A stretch of 64,000 bases of DNA from Uliginosibacterium flavum (GCF_040566545.1 NZ_JBEWZI010000008.1:62001-126000), one strand, 5' to 3'. Positions 43,269 to 56,691 are shown, counted from the stretch's first letter. Notes: generated by a model from the letters alone, not told the origin. A program made the numbers and translations.

Positions 43269-43496
43269 TCAGGACAACAGGGCGTGATACAACAAAGCAG
43301 CGTGAGCATCGTCCATCTCGTGATGCGACACCGCGAGCGGATCAACAGCCACCTGCGCACCCAGATCGACAATCCGCTGCAAGCCCGAGGCACACGATTC
43401 ACCACCCCGCACGCCGCGCCGAGCCTGCTCGAACAAGGCATTGATCGCCAACAGCTGCAACTGGTGGGCGCTCAGATCCGTCGACACAGCATTCAT
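43269..43496 (-). CDS. Small protein of unknown function (75 residues)
   Basis: The protein begins MNAVSTDLSAHQLQLLAINA and has no membrane segment or signal; it looks largely helical. GGGAGGGG lies about 8 bp upstream of the ATG, and a rho-independent terminator follows, so it is probably a real single-gene unit. I recognise no family. Its position next to flhB suggests, but does not show, a motility link. Confidence 0.6.
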   Translation of the reverse strand: MNAVSTDLSAHQLQLLAINALFEQARRGVRGGESCASGLQRIVDLGAQVAVDPLAVSHHEMDDAHAALLYHALLS

Positions 43497-43604
43497 GCTC
43501 AGCCCCTCCCGGAAAACGTTTGCCGGAAATGTGATTTTATGTCCCCGCCCTGACAGTACAAGCCTCGAATGGCTGGCAAAAAGGGCAGCAAATTGCGTGA
43601 CAAG

Positions 43605-43632
43605 AAAAGGCCAGCAATCCAGAGCTGGCCCA
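43605..43632 (-). terminator. Orphan minus-strand terminator upstream of the small gene
   Basis: GGCCAGC-N8-GCTGGCC (43609-43630) is followed on the minus strand by TTTTCTTG. No coding gene on this strand lies between it and the divergent dehydrogenase at 43810, so it may end a small RNA or act as an attenuator in the leader of the 75-residue gene. Confidence 0.6.
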
Positions 43633-43809
43633 AACAGAACAATTCACAGAAGTGAGATCCTGCAAGTGATCTAACGACAGCGCCCCCCGGTGCTTGAGTC
43701 CGTATGACTACGTAGCGCCCCGTAGGCATTCGTCCCGAGAGGCGCGCACATCCCGCGGGTATACACTGAGCCTTTGCCTGAAACCCTCAAGCCCACTGGA
43801 GATAGCAGC

Positions 43810-44829
43810 ATGAGCGAAGCCCTTCGCATCCCCTTTTCGCAGCTCAGCGCCAAGGTCGCCGCAGCCCTTGTGGCCGCTGGTGTGCCCACTGACATAGCTG
43901 CGCTGGAGGCCGAAATCATGGCCGAGGCCGATCTGCTCGGCGTGCCCTCGCACGGGGTGCGCATGCTGCCGCCGCTACTCACCGCGCTGAAAGACGGTCG
44001 CGTCACTGCCACGCCAAACATTCACTTCAAGCGCGAATTTGGCGCCACCAGCCTGCTCGATGGCGACAATGGCCCGGGGCGCAGCTCATCCTGCCGCGCC
44101 ATGGATGACGCGGTGGCACGCGCCCGCCAGTTCGGCATCGGCGCCTGTCTGGCCCTGCGCACCACCCATTGGGGCCGCGCCCACGCCTACGCGAGCCGTG
44201 CCGCGAAACAGGGCATGGTCGGCATCTGCAGCACCAACGCCATGCCCACCATGGCCGTGTGGGGCGGCAAGGGCAAGATCATCGGCAACAATCCGCTGGC
44301 CATCGCCATTCCGCGCGCCGAAGTCGACGCGCCGCTGGTATTGGACATGGCCATGAGCCAGGCCGCCGTCGGCAAGGTCGGCACCTGGCTGCGCGAAGGC
44401 CATGAAGTACCGCAAGGCTGGGGGCTGGATGCCGAGGGCAAGCCCAGCACCGATGCCAAGGCCATTCTTGGCGGTGCCGTCCTGCCTTTCGGCGGGCACA
44501 AGGGCGCGGGCCTCGCACTGATGATGGAACTGCTCACTGCCGCGCTGGCTGGCGGCGCCTTCGGCAATGAAATCATCGCGGGCGACCGCAGCGGCCTCGA
44601 CCCTGACGCGTGCAAGCTCTTCATCGCCCTGAATCCGGAAGCCTTCGGCGGACTGGATGTACTGACCCAGCGCGTGGCGGATTACCTCGGCTACCTCGGC
44701 GAAGTCGCCGCGCCCTTCACCTGGCCGGGCGAGCGAGGCTGGGCCGAGCGCGATGCCAACCTCGTGCAGGGCGTACCGCTACATGCCGAGATCGTGGCAC
44801 AGCTGGCGGGGGTGGGGGTACTGGTTTAG
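43810..44829 (+). CDS. Ldh2-family (malate/sulfolactate-type) dehydrogenase
   Basis: This 339-residue NAD(P)-dependent oxidoreductase belongs to the Ldh2/MDH-type-2 family: SHGVRMLP, NGPGRSSS, RTTHWGRAHAYA with the catalytic His, GNNPLAIAIPR and LPFGGHKGAGLALM. Substrates in the family are malate, L-lactate, sulfolactate or ureidoglycolate; which applies is not clear. ATG 43810 (MSEALRIPF) has TGGAGAT about 7 bp upstream; a longer frame to 43774 lacks support. Confidence 0.9.
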   Translation: MSEALRIPFSQLSAKVAAALVAAGVPTDIAALEAEIMAEADLLGVPSHGVRMLPPLLTALKDGRVTATPNIHFKREFGATSLLDGDNGPGRSSSCRAMDDAVARARQFGIGACLALRTTHWGRAHAYASRAAKQGMVGICSTNAMPTMAVWGGKGKIIGNNPLAIAIPRAEVDAPLVLDMAMSQAAVGKVGTWLREGHEVPQGWGLDAEGKPSTDAKAILGGAVLPFGGHKGAGLALMMELLTAALAGGAFGNEIIAGDRSGLDPDACKLFIALNPEAFGGLDVLTQRVADYLGYLGEVAAPFTWPGERGWAERDANLVQGVPLHAEIVAQLAGVGVLV

Positions 44830-44870
44830 CGACAAGCTGCTGATCGCAGCCCCGCCAGCGCAGCGAAACG

Positions 44871-44909
44871 CCAGACGCCACCCTCACTCACGCGGGGTGG
44901 CGTCTCTGG
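44871..44909. terminator. Shared inverted repeat between convergent genes
   Basis: AGACGCCACCC pairs with GGGTGGCGTCT (11 bp), flanked by CC/GG. It lies between the dehydrogenase and phasin genes, which converge, and could terminate both. Neither side has a long T-run. Confidence 0.55.
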
Positions 44910-44931
44910 CAAAAAAACCGTAAAACGACGC

Positions 44932-45438
44932 TCAGCCCTTCTTGCCCGGCATCTGGGCGAAGGAGGCGAAGGCGTCGGTAGAAGCCTTGGAAACTTGCTC
45001 CAGTGTCTTGCGAGCGCTGTCGAAGGTGTGCTGCAGGGCTTCGGCGGCGGCGTGGCTGTTCATTGGCATGCCTTTGAGCATGTCCTGCATGGCACCGAAC
45101 ATTTCCTGCCCGCCACTGTTGAGCTGATCGCTGACCAGCTTGCTCATTTCGGCCTGCATTTCGGCGGTGATTTCGGCGATGGTGCGGCTGCATTCGAACA
45201 TCTTTTCGGCAGCCTGCTGGGCATAGCGCGAGCGCATCTCCATTGCATCCTGCGGTGATTTGACCTGGGCCATGGATTTGGCGCCACTGACGCCATCTTC
45301 AAAAATGTCGCGCGCCACTTCGACCTGCAACTGCAAAATTCGCTGGGAATTCTCGATCGAGAGCTGTGCCAGCTTCATCGCGGATGCGAGGTTCTTTTTT
45401 TGCAGATCAGCCACTGTCTGCTCGGGTTTCGTTGCCAT
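44932..45438 (-). CDS. Phasin family protein (PHA granule-associated)
   Basis: This 168-residue helical, Ala/Gln/Met-rich protein shows the phasin pattern, such as LQKKNLASAMKLAQLSIENSQRILQLQVEVARDI and a C-terminal ARKTLEQVSKASTDAFASFAQM. Phasins coat polyhydroxyalkanoate granules, so the organism probably stores PHA. ATG 45438 follows GAGGAGAACGGT. It diverges from clpB. The synthase genes are not in the window. Confidence 0.88.
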   Translation of the reverse strand: MATKPEQTVADLQKKNLASAMKLAQLSIENSQRILQLQVEVARDIFEDGVSGAKSMAQVKSPQDAMEMRSRYAQQAAEKMFECSRTIAEITAEMQAEMSKLVSDQLNSGGQEMFGAMQDMLKGMPMNSHAAAEALQHTFDSARKTLEQVSKASTDAFASFAQMPGKKG

Positions 45439-45561
45439 ACCGTTCTCCTCAGGAGTGCTACAACAGAAAAGCGAATTTTCCGACCCTCGCTGCTGCCCAT
45501 GAAAAACAGACAGCAGCGAAGCACACGTCACTCACACCTCTTACGGCACTTTCAAGCCAGA

Positions 45562-45590
45562 CTTGAAAGCCCGCAATTTCAGCCCCATCT
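45562..45590 (+). promoter_or_regulatory. Sigma-32 (heat-shock) promoter of clpB
   Basis: CTTGAAA at 45562-45568 and CCCCATCT at 45583-45590 are separated by 14 bp. This is the exact consensus of E. coli-type RpoH promoters. The start codon lies 30 bp further on. The -35 is also the right half of a perfect inverted repeat CTTTCAAG-N5-CTTGAAAG (45549-45569). Confidence 0.85.
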
Positions 45591-45619
45591 GCATAGAAGA
45601 ACCCTTCAGGAGCCAGATC

Positions 45620-48202
<2,583 letters not shown>

Positions 48203-48228
48203 AACCAAGCTTATAGAAACAAGCCTAC

Positions 48229-48342
48229 TTGAAGACCCGCGCGCAGCGGGCATCTTCAGGCAGGCTTGCTGTACAGGCAAGTGGGTAGAGGATCTTGAAG
48301 CAAGCATGCCAGAAAAGTCCGCCCGGAGCGGCTCTTCAGCAG
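48229..48342. repeat. Two adjacent hairpin repeats after clpB
   Basis: TTGAAGACCCGC and GCGGGCATCTTCA form one hairpin (about 48230-48260) and serve as clpB's likely 3' end. The next piece (AAGCATGCCAGAAAAGTCCG, then CGGCTCTTCAG) is a degenerate copy of the GCCTGAAGA/TCTTCAGGC family. No gene lies in this gap. Confidence 0.55.
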
Positions 48343-48345
48343 ACC

Positions 48346-48738
48346 TTATAGCGCTCCGTAGGGACGGCCGTCTTTGGTTTGGCCTTTGGCGCCACTGCGC
48401 AGGTCGTACACCTGACCACGGATCGGCGAATCCGGCGCGACGATGATCCAGGTGCGATTGCTCTGGGTAATCGGGTCCAGCGGCAGGCTGCGCAGATAGC
48501 GCTTCTCGACCAGTTCGGCGAGCGAATCCGGATAACGCCCCTGATCGCCGTAGAACTTGTCGATCACGTCACGCGTGGTCTTCAGGTTCTCCATCAGCAC
48601 GGCGTCCTTGGACCTATCCAGGCTGTCGAAATAACGGGGCACGACCAGCGACAGCAGCAAGGCCAGAATGGCCATTGCCACCAGCATCTCGATCAGCGTG
48701 AAGCCGCGACCTGCGCGGCCCGGGCGAGACTCAATCAC
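48346..48738 (-). CDS. Type II secretion-type pseudopilin (GspG/H-like)
   Basis: This 130-residue protein has a prepilin signal RGFTLIEMLVAMAILALLLSLVVPRY with the Gly-Phe cleavage site and Glu5, followed by a short globular domain with YPDSLAELVEKRYLRSLPLDPITQ, typical of GspG-like pseudopilins. The start is uncertain: GTG 48738 overlaps the secretin stop (GTGATTGA) after a GGTGG stretch, while TTG 48750 and GTG 48747 are alternatives. It is the last gene of the secretion operon. Confidence 0.85.
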   Translation of the reverse strand: MIESRPGRAGRGFTLIEMLVAMAILALLLSLVVPRYFDSLDRSKDAVLMENLKTTRDVIDKFYGDQGRYPDSLAELVEKRYLRSLPLDPITQSNRTWIIVAPDSPIRGQVYDLRSGAKGQTKDGRPYGAL

Positions 48739-50854
48739 GCGAACCACCAAACATGCGCGAACCGCTTTCGCCAGCCTGACGCAAGGGATCGCCGTTACTC
48801 TGAGGCGCCTGCACCGGCTGCTGCTGGGTCATTGGCTCGATCGAGCTAGCATCGGAACCCTCGCCACGCCGGCCACGCACGCCACTATAGGTGCCACCAT
48901 CGAAGCCAGCCGCCTCGGGCTTGAGGAAGTGGTTGCCGCGAATCAGGCGGGGCGTGATCGACAGCACCAGTTCGGTTTTGCCCTTGTCGTCGGTATCGGA
49001 ACGGAACAGGCGGCCAAGGAGCGGGATATCGCCGAGTAGCGGGACCTTGCTCACGCTCTTCTTGTCACTGTCCTGAATCAGGCCGGCAAGGATCTGATTC
49101 TCGCCATCCTTCAGGCGCAGCATGGTCGAGGCATTGCGCGTGCCGATCCGGTACGCCACCGTCGTACCATTTTTCTCGGTGCCATTGATGGAGCTGACCT
49201 CAAGGTTGATCTTCAGCCCGACCTCATTGCCCGGATAAATCTGCGGTTCGACATCCAGCTTGATGCCTACGTCGATGTAGGTCACGTTCTGGCTGACGAC
49301 GCCCGTCGACGTTGTGTTGGACGCCAACTGCGGCACGCGTTCGCCGATCATGATCTTGGCCTTCTCCTTGTTGCGCGTACGAATGCGCGGGTTGGCCAGC
49401 ATATTGACGTCGTTGTCGGTCTCGTTGAAATTCAGGGTGGTCGCGCCCAGCCCCATCGCCAAACTCCCCGGCGTCAGATTCCACAGATCGCGCAGGGTAA
49501 GCGTGTTGGCAGTAGAACTGCTCACCGTACCCGATGTTGTATCGGTCGTGCTGGCGGTCGAACTCACTGTTCGCGCCAGTGGCGTCAGGCTCATCGAACC
49601 CGGCCAGGCAACGCCCAGATTCTGCAGTTTGCCCTTGCTGACCTCGAGAATCGTCACCTCCAGCATCACTTCCGGTTCGGCCACGTCGTGCATGGCGATC
49701 AGCTTTTCGGCCATGGCAATCGCTGCAGGCGTGTCGCGCACAATGATCATGTTGAGTTTTTCATCAACGACCAGATCGCGGAACTTCAGCACGGTCTTCA
49801 AACTATTGGCGACCATTTTGACGTCTGCATTGGCAAGCTGAAAGCTGCGCACCGTCAAGGCCTGATAGTCATGCTGTTTATTAGTGTCGTCGGTATAAAC
49901 CAGCAAAGTGTTTTCGTCGAGCGTGCGCCAGGCCAAGCCGCTAGTCAGCACGACTTTGTCGAGCGCGGCCTTGACCGTCGTGTTACGCAGATAAACCGTG
50001 GTCTTCAGATCCTGTGAAACGTCGCGGTCGAAAATGACGTTGAGGCCCGAGGCACGGGTAATCGCATCAAACAGCGAACGCACCGAGGCATCACGGAATT
50101 CCAGCGTTACGCGCTTGAGCAGTGGATCTTCCTTCAGCACCGGACTTGCCGGCGGCGGCTCCACTTTCTTCGCGGCAATTACCCTGACGGGCTCAGCCCT
50201 GGCCGGGCTCACCACGGGCGGCACTTCCACGGCAGCCACAACGGGCGCTGGCCTGGCTTCGACGACAGCCGGAGCAGACGCAGGCTTTGTCTCCACAAGC
50301 ACCGGGGCTGGCATCGGAGCGGGCTCTGGCTTGGCCTCAACGAGCGCGGGCACAAGTGCAGGCGCAGGCTTCGTTTCAACAAGCACCGGAGCGGGCGCAG
50401 GCGCAGGCGCCGGTTTGGCTTCGACAACAGGCGCAAAAGGGGCGGGCGCGGGGACCGACACAACACGCGACGGAACTGGCAGCGGCCTGGCGAGCACTGG
50501 CCCTTGTGCCGCACGGGCAAGGCCATCCTGAGCCTTGGCCTCAAAGCCCTTCACCGTCGCGAGTTGCCTGAACAAGACGGCGGCTTCATCAAAGCGCTGA
50601 TCCGTCAGCATCCCTTCAGCGCGCTGCGCCAGAAAATTGCCGTAACGCTCGCCCGCCTCAGTCGCCGCATCGCGCAACTTGCTATTGCCCGGATTGGCCT
50701 CACTGGATTGTTGCAGGGTCTGATACGCATCCGCCAGGCGGCCGGATGCGGACAGCGCACGCCCCTGCTCCAGATCTCGGCGCACAGCATCGGAACAGCT
50801 GCACAGCAAGGCGGTGGCCAGCAAAGCGGCCCCAAGCGAATGAATTCTAGTCAT
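48731..50854 (-). CDS. Secretin (GspD/PilQ/MshL-like), lipoprotein with TPR-like N-terminus
   Basis: The 707-residue protein has a lipoprotein signal (LLATALLCSCSDA), a helical TPR-like segment (residues about 25-110), a Pro/Ala/Val/Glu-rich low-complexity linker (about 115-230) built of degenerate repeats, then an STN domain (VTLEFRDASVRSLFDAITR), NolW-type repeats (VKMVANSLKTVLKFRDLVVDEK), and the secretin beta-domain (VPLLGDIPLLGRLFR). It should form the outer-membrane channel. ATG 50854 (MTRIHSLGA) gives a proper lipobox; a longer frame reaches 50893. Confidence 0.9.
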   Translation of the reverse strand: MTRIHSLGAALLATALLCSCSDAVRRDLEQGRALSASGRLADAYQTLQQSSEANPGNSKLRDAATEAGERYGNFLAQRAEGMLTDQRFDEAAVLFRQLATVKGFEAKAQDGLARAAQGPVLARPLPVPSRVVSVPAPAPFAPVVEAKPAPAPAPAPVLVETKPAPALVPALVEAKPEPAPMPAPVLVETKPASAPAVVEARPAPVVAAVEVPPVVSPARAEPVRVIAAKKVEPPPASPVLKEDPLLKRVTLEFRDASVRSLFDAITRASGLNVIFDRDVSQDLKTTVYLRNTTVKAALDKVVLTSGLAWRTLDENTLLVYTDDTNKQHDYQALTVRSFQLANADVKMVANSLKTVLKFRDLVVDEKLNMIIVRDTPAAIAMAEKLIAMHDVAEPEVMLEVTILEVSKGKLQNLGVAWPGSMSLTPLARTVSSTASTTDTTSGTVSSSTANTLTLRDLWNLTPGSLAMGLGATTLNFNETDNDVNMLANPRIRTRNKEKAKIMIGERVPQLASNTTSTGVVSQNVTYIDVGIKLDVEPQIYPGNEVGLKINLEVSSINGTEKNGTTVAYRIGTRNASTMLRLKDGENQILAGLIQDSDKKSVSKVPLLGDIPLLGRLFRSDTDDKGKTELVLSITPRLIRGNHFLKPEAAGFDGGTYSGVRGRRGEGSDASSIEPMTQQQPVQAPQSNGDPLRQAGESGSRMFGGSRD

Positions 50855-51395
50855 GAGCAAAGTCTTTCTTCTCGCCATCAATCGGGATGACAAATTTTGA
50901 TTTATCCACCAACTGCGTCAGCCGGATTTCTTGCCCGCTTACCGCATCAACCCTGAATCCATCCACTACCTCGCCGGCTTGCACGACGTGCGTCTTGCCC
51001 TGATTCTCAAGAAACGCCAGCCAGTGATCCCGGTCATACATCCGCCCGATCAGCACGAAGGGCTGCGTTGGAGGCGGCGGAGGGGGTGGGGGCGCCGCAA
51101 CCTGAACCGGATTCGGGTTGCTTCCTTGCGCCGAGAACAAATCGACCTTGGGCCCATTTTCGAGCTCGCCCAGATTGACGCGATCCCGCAAACGCCGCAC
51201 CTGGGCACTGTCCGCTTCACCGGTAATCGCCGGGTTGTCGAGCGGCGCCTCCGCTTCACTCTGGGCTGCGTGAGGGGCCACGGCAACCGGCGCCACCACT
51301 TCACTGCCGCCCGAGGGCGTCTTGTCGCCAAACAAGGCCAGCCAAGCAGCCGCGAGCAGAAATGGGGCCATGATCAACACACGTTTATTGATCAT
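50847..51395 (-). CDS. PilP-like / GspC-like inner-membrane-to-secretin linker
   Basis: The 182-residue protein has one N-terminal membrane helix (KRVLIMAPFLLAAAWLALFG), a disordered segment with an eight-Pro run, and a C-terminal HR-like domain (PFVLIGRMYDRDHWLAFLENQGKTHVVQAGEVVDGFRV). This matches GspC/PilP logic, in which the HR domain touches the secretin. ATG 51395 is preceded by GGGAGGCACACG. Its stop overlaps the secretin start by 8 bp and it shares ATGA with the PilO-like gene. Confidence 0.75.
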   Translation of the reverse strand: MINKRVLIMAPFLLAAAWLALFGDKTPSGGSEVVAPVAVAPHAAQSEAEAPLDNPAITGEADSAQVRRLRDRVNLGELENGPKVDLFSAQGSNPNPVQVAAPPPPPPPPTQPFVLIGRMYDRDHWLAFLENQGKTHVVQAGEVVDGFRVDAVSGQEIRLTQLVDKSKFVIPIDGEKKDFAHD

Positions 51396-51967
51396 CGTGT
51401 GCCTCCCACGACAGGCTCTTGCCACAAGGACAATGAAATCTGCGCCTCGACCGGCCCGGTGCCTGCCTGCTCACGCTTGAGTACGATCTGGTCAATGGAG
51501 AGGGCGGGCATGCCTTGCAGCAGATCCGAACAGAACCGTTTGATATTCAGATAATCACCCCGCACTGGCAGCACGATCTGCAGTTGGGAATACGCGCCAG
51601 CGGCATCCACCTGACGCCGCATATCCACTTGTGCCACCGTCACGCCAGCATTCGCCGCCAGCTGAAAGACCATGCGCAGTTGCGCCGTCGTACCATCCTG
51701 CGGCAACAGCGCGTTACGAAAAACCTGCAGCGGCGGCTCCAGCACTTCGCCCGTACTCACCTTGTTCGTGTTCTCGTGCTGCGCCCGCTGCAATTGATCC
51801 GCAGCACGGGAGGCGCCAGCGACCTGCACCGGCACCCAGAACAACCAGACGAGCAGGCTCAGACCCAGTGCCAGCAACGCTGTCGGCAAACGCCAGCCGT
51901 GGCGCCAGAAGGCAATTTCAAGATCCAGCCGCAACTGGCTTGATTCAGGCAGTTTCACGCGCGTCAT
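51392..51967 (-). CDS. PilO/GspM-like inner-membrane protein
   Basis: The 191-residue bitopic protein has a helix at about residues 28-48 (LPTALLALGLSLLVWLFWVP), a short coiled coil with QLQRAQHEN, and a ferredoxin-like periplasmic domain (LQIVLPVRGDYLNIKRFCSDLL). This follows the PilO plan. Overlaps by 4 bp at both ends tie it to its neighbours in one operon. Confidence 0.72.
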   Translation of the reverse strand: MTRVKLPESSQLRLDLEIAFWRHGWRLPTALLALGLSLLVWLFWVPVQVAGASRAADQLQRAQHENTNKVSTGEVLEPPLQVFRNALLPQDGTTAQLRMVFQLAANAGVTVAQVDMRRQVDAAGAYSQLQIVLPVRGDYLNIKRFCSDLLQGMPALSIDQIVLKREQAGTGPVEAQISLSLWQEPVVGGTR

Positions 51968-52539
51968 TCTTCCCGCCCTCGCGACATGCGTGCCGAAGCA
52001 CGTGGCACCGCCTCGCTTTGCGGCACCTCCAGGGTGAAACGCCAGCCGCCCTGGCCGTCACTACCGTTGGCCCCTTCCTGGCGCGTCAGGGCAACGTTCC
52101 GGAAGCCTGGCTCGACCCTGATCGCATCCACATAATCCAGCACCTGCTGCGCGGCGGCGGCCTGCACCACCACACGCAGATTTGTCCGCACCGCGCCCAT
52201 CTCCAGCGCCACCACCACCACATCCGGACGCACATGGCGTTCCAGTTGGGTCAGTAATTCAATCGTCGGGTAGTCCAGCACGCGCACCGCACTATTGATC
52301 GAATCAACCATATCCACCGGCACCCGCTCCTGCGCACGCGCCGCGTCATTCAGACTGGCCCGTGCATCCAGCAGCTGGCTAGCCAAGGCAGAGCGGGCCT
52401 CGGTTTTTTCCACAAAAGACTGACCAACCGCGCCACCCGCAAGGAGCAGCACCAAGCCCGCCAGCAGCAACATCCACAAGCCCGAACTGCTCCGTCCGGT
52501 GGCGCCCTGACGGCAAAAATCAATATGCACCGGCTTCAT
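51964..52539 (-). CDS. PilN/GspL-C-like inner-membrane protein
   Basis: The 191-residue protein begins MKPVHIDFCRQ and has one membrane helix (about residues 22-40) then a coiled coil and a ferredoxin-like domain (VRTNLRVVVQAAAAQQVLDYVDAIR). A PilN role, binding PilM through its cytoplasmic N-terminus, is likely from position and shape. Sequence similarity to PilN proper is weak by eye. Confidence 0.7.
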   Translation of the reverse strand: MKPVHIDFCRQGATGRSSSGLWMLLLAGLVLLLAGGAVGQSFVEKTEARSALASQLLDARASLNDAARAQERVPVDMVDSINSAVRVLDYPTIELLTQLERHVRPDVVVVALEMGAVRTNLRVVVQAAAAQQVLDYVDAIRVEPGFRNVALTRQEGANGSDGQGGWRFTLEVPQSEAVPRASARMSRGREE

Positions 52540-53346
52540 GCGAACGCTCCCTGCATGGCCAGACTGACCGATTCGGCGGTCTGCCCGGGGCGTGCCCGCA
52601 CGATCTTCGGCCCCTTTGCCTGCACCAGACGCATGCTCCCGACGCGAGCATCGGCGGGCAACTCAGGCAGCATGCCCAAAGCACAGAGCTGGGCCGGCAT
52701 ATCCAGTCCGGCACGCAGGACTTCTGCCTCCAGCATCTCATTCAAGGCCTCGGCCGTCGGCGCCTTGGCGAACGGGAAGCGTCGTACATGCTGCACTTCA
52801 CCGCCCGTAATCAGCATGGCTACCACCGCGCGCGCGGCAAAACAGCACAGCCAGCACTCATCCGGAATCTGGGTCTGGAAGGTATTCAAAAGCCGCAACG
52901 CATGGGGCTGAATGGAACGCAGCCGCCAGTGACTGGCCTCGGCAATGACGTGCGCCACCTCAACCAGACGTGCCGGCATGGCACAGACCAGGACACGGCC
53001 AGTGGACTTCCAGTCGGCCGATAGTTCCCAACCATCGGCCGGGGTGCCGAACAGGGTTTCGAAACGCCCCGCCGCAAGCATGCGCAATTCAGCCAGACTG
53101 CCAACGCCGGCCGGGATGACGAGCATGAAATAGCGCGTCCAGGCATCCGATACGGTCAGTACCAGCTCCGCAGAATCAGGCACTCCGCCCTGAGCCAGCA
53201 AGGCCTCCAGCGAGGGCGTCCAGTCAGCAGTGGCGGGCGAAGCGGCGCCGGGCAAATATTCGGCGAGCGGCAAGGCGGTCAACAGACGCATGCTCGCGGC
53301 GTCAACCACCGCCATGTCGTCCCCACCCACCCCGATAGAGAAGCGT

Positions 53347-53366
<20 letters not shown>
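52536..53366 (-). CDS. PilM-like / GspL cytoplasmic-domain protein (divergent)
   Basis: This 276-residue cytoplasmic protein lies where PilM is expected, between the ATPase and the PilN-like gene, and begins RFSIGVGGDDMAVVDA in actin-fold style. The ATP-binding signatures of true PilM are poorly preserved, so it may be a structural relative that no longer binds nucleotide. I chose GTG 53366 because AGGAGGT lies 6 bp upstream, overlapping the ATPase gene by 20 bp. Function is inferred from position and fold impression. Confidence 0.6.
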
Positions 53367-55028
<1,662 letters not shown>

Positions 55029-55032
<4 letters not shown>

Positions 55033-56213
55033 TGCAAAGACCCCGCCAGATCGAAAATCGGCATGTACAACAACACCACAATTCCCCCGATCAGGATACC
55101 GATAAAGGCCATCAGCACCGGCTCGAAGACTTTACTGAAGCGCTCGATCCAGCGCGCGCTTTCGCCTTCGTAAAACTGCGCCGAACGCGTCAACATGACA
55201 CCCAGCTGCCCCGAACGCTCGCCCACCCGCAGCATGCGCAAGGCAATCGGCGTGGTCAGATCATGTAATTCAAAGGCAAATGAAGCTGGCTCACCGTTCG
55301 ACACTTCAGCCCGCGCCCGCGCCAGCTTGAGCCGGGTTTCTGCGGACACGGAACTTTCCACCATTTCCATGGCCATCACGATGGTGATGCCGCCTTCCAG
55401 CAACATGCCCAGAGTCAGGTACAAACGCGACAGCTCCAGAATCCGTGCCCGCTCACCAATCCCGGGAATCCGCTTGGCCAGTTGCGCCCAGCGCCCCTGC
55501 CGCGAGTTGCGCCGGACGTACCAGACCGTTGTCGCCACCAAAGACACGACAACGATCGCGACCAGTGTCGTGTGCTGACCGAGCAACTCGCCCCAGGACA
55601 TGAGCAGCGCCGACATGAAAGACATTTCACGGCCGCTGCCTTTGTAGACCGCCGCAAATTTCGGCACCACGTAGGTCATCAGGAACAGAGTGACCAAGCC
55701 CGCCACGGTAAACAACACGGCCGGATAAATCGTGGCGCTGATGATCTTGCTGCGTACCGTGTCCAGACGCGTCTGGTAGTCGATGTAGCGGCTCAAGGCC
55801 TGTGGCAGATCACTGGTGCGCTCGGCCGCGCGCACGATGCCGATGAAGAGGGCCGGAAAATACTCAGGCTGCATCGCCACGGCATCCGACAGACGGGAGC
55901 CTTCACGGATACGGTTGATCAGCGTTTCCATCACGGCGCGGGAGACTGGCGAATTCTCTTTTTCGATCAGCCCCTCAAGCGCCTCGACCAGATTCAGGCC
56001 CGCCTCCAGCAGCGCCAGCAGTTCCTGGCTGAACATCACCAGCGAGAACACGCCGCGCTTGGACTGCCCGCGCAGGCTGCTACGCACCTTGAGACTGACG
56101 ACCTTGAGGCGCTGCGCCTCCACCGTCTTGCGCGCATCAGGAACGTCCGCAGCCTCGATCAACAGAGTCTGCAGACGATTGTCTGCGGTAAGTGCTCGCA
56201 CTTCAAACTGCAT
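55029..56213 (-). CDS. Inner-membrane platform protein GspF/PilC-type
   Basis: The 394-residue protein has two T2SSF cytoplasmic domains and three membrane helices (about residues 165-185, 215-235 and near the C-terminus). Motifs are FSQELLALLEAGLNLVEALEGL and LARARAEVSNGE. It couples the ATPase to pseudopilin polymerisation. It is the second gene of the operon, between the GspG-like gene and the ATPase. Confidence 0.93.
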
Positions 56214-56250
56214 CAGCGATTACCTGTCTGAATGAATAGACGTATCGGGA

Positions 56251-56691
56251 TCAGTTGAAGATATCGGCTGCGACTTCGGTACCACCAGGCTGCCCGTCAC
56301 TGCCATACGAAACCACATCGAAATCGCGGCCGCGCGTGCCGGGAATCTTGTAGATATAAGGCTTGCCCCAAGGGTCCAGAGGAATTTCCTTGGCCAGATA
56401 GGGGCCGCTCCAGGTGCGCACATTAACGGGTTTACTCATCAGGGCATTCAAGCCCTCGGCCGTCGTCGGATAACGCCCCGCGTCCAGACGAAAGGTATCC
56501 AACGCCTTGGCAAAAGCCTCGATCTGCGCCTTGGCGGTTTTATGCTCGGCCCCCCCCAGCTGTGCAAAATACTTGGGGCCGACATACGCTGCCAGCAAAC
56601 CGATGATTGCCATCACCACCAGCAATTCGAGCAAGGTAAAGCCCTGTGAACGGGCAAAACCAAAGCGCCCCCGTGCTGCTTTTTGAGTCAT
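56251..56691 (-). CDS. gspG: Major pseudopilin GspG-like
   Basis: The 146-residue pseudopilin has a prepilin peptidase site (SQG-FTLLELLVVMAIIGLLAAYVGP in family terms, Glu5 present), YPTTAEGLNALMSKP, and PLDPWGKPYIYKIPG, the classic GspG calcium-site region ending in GGTEVAADIFN. ATG 56691 has AGGATG close upstream; the frame extends to 56802 without support. It is the first gene of the nine-gene leftward secretion operon. Confidence 0.93.
   Translation of the reverse strand: MTQKAARGRFGFARSQGFTLLELLVVMAIIGLLAAYVGPKYFAQLGGAEHKTAKAQIEAFAKALDTFRLDAGRYPTTAEGLNALMSKPVNVRTWSGPYLAKEIPLDPWGKPYIYKIPGTRGRDFDVVSYGSDGQPGGTEVAADIFN

Noticed and set aside
45452..45462. CIRCE element at clpB
   Set aside because: Only one half-site (GAGTGCTA) is present without its inverted partner, so HrcA control is not supported.
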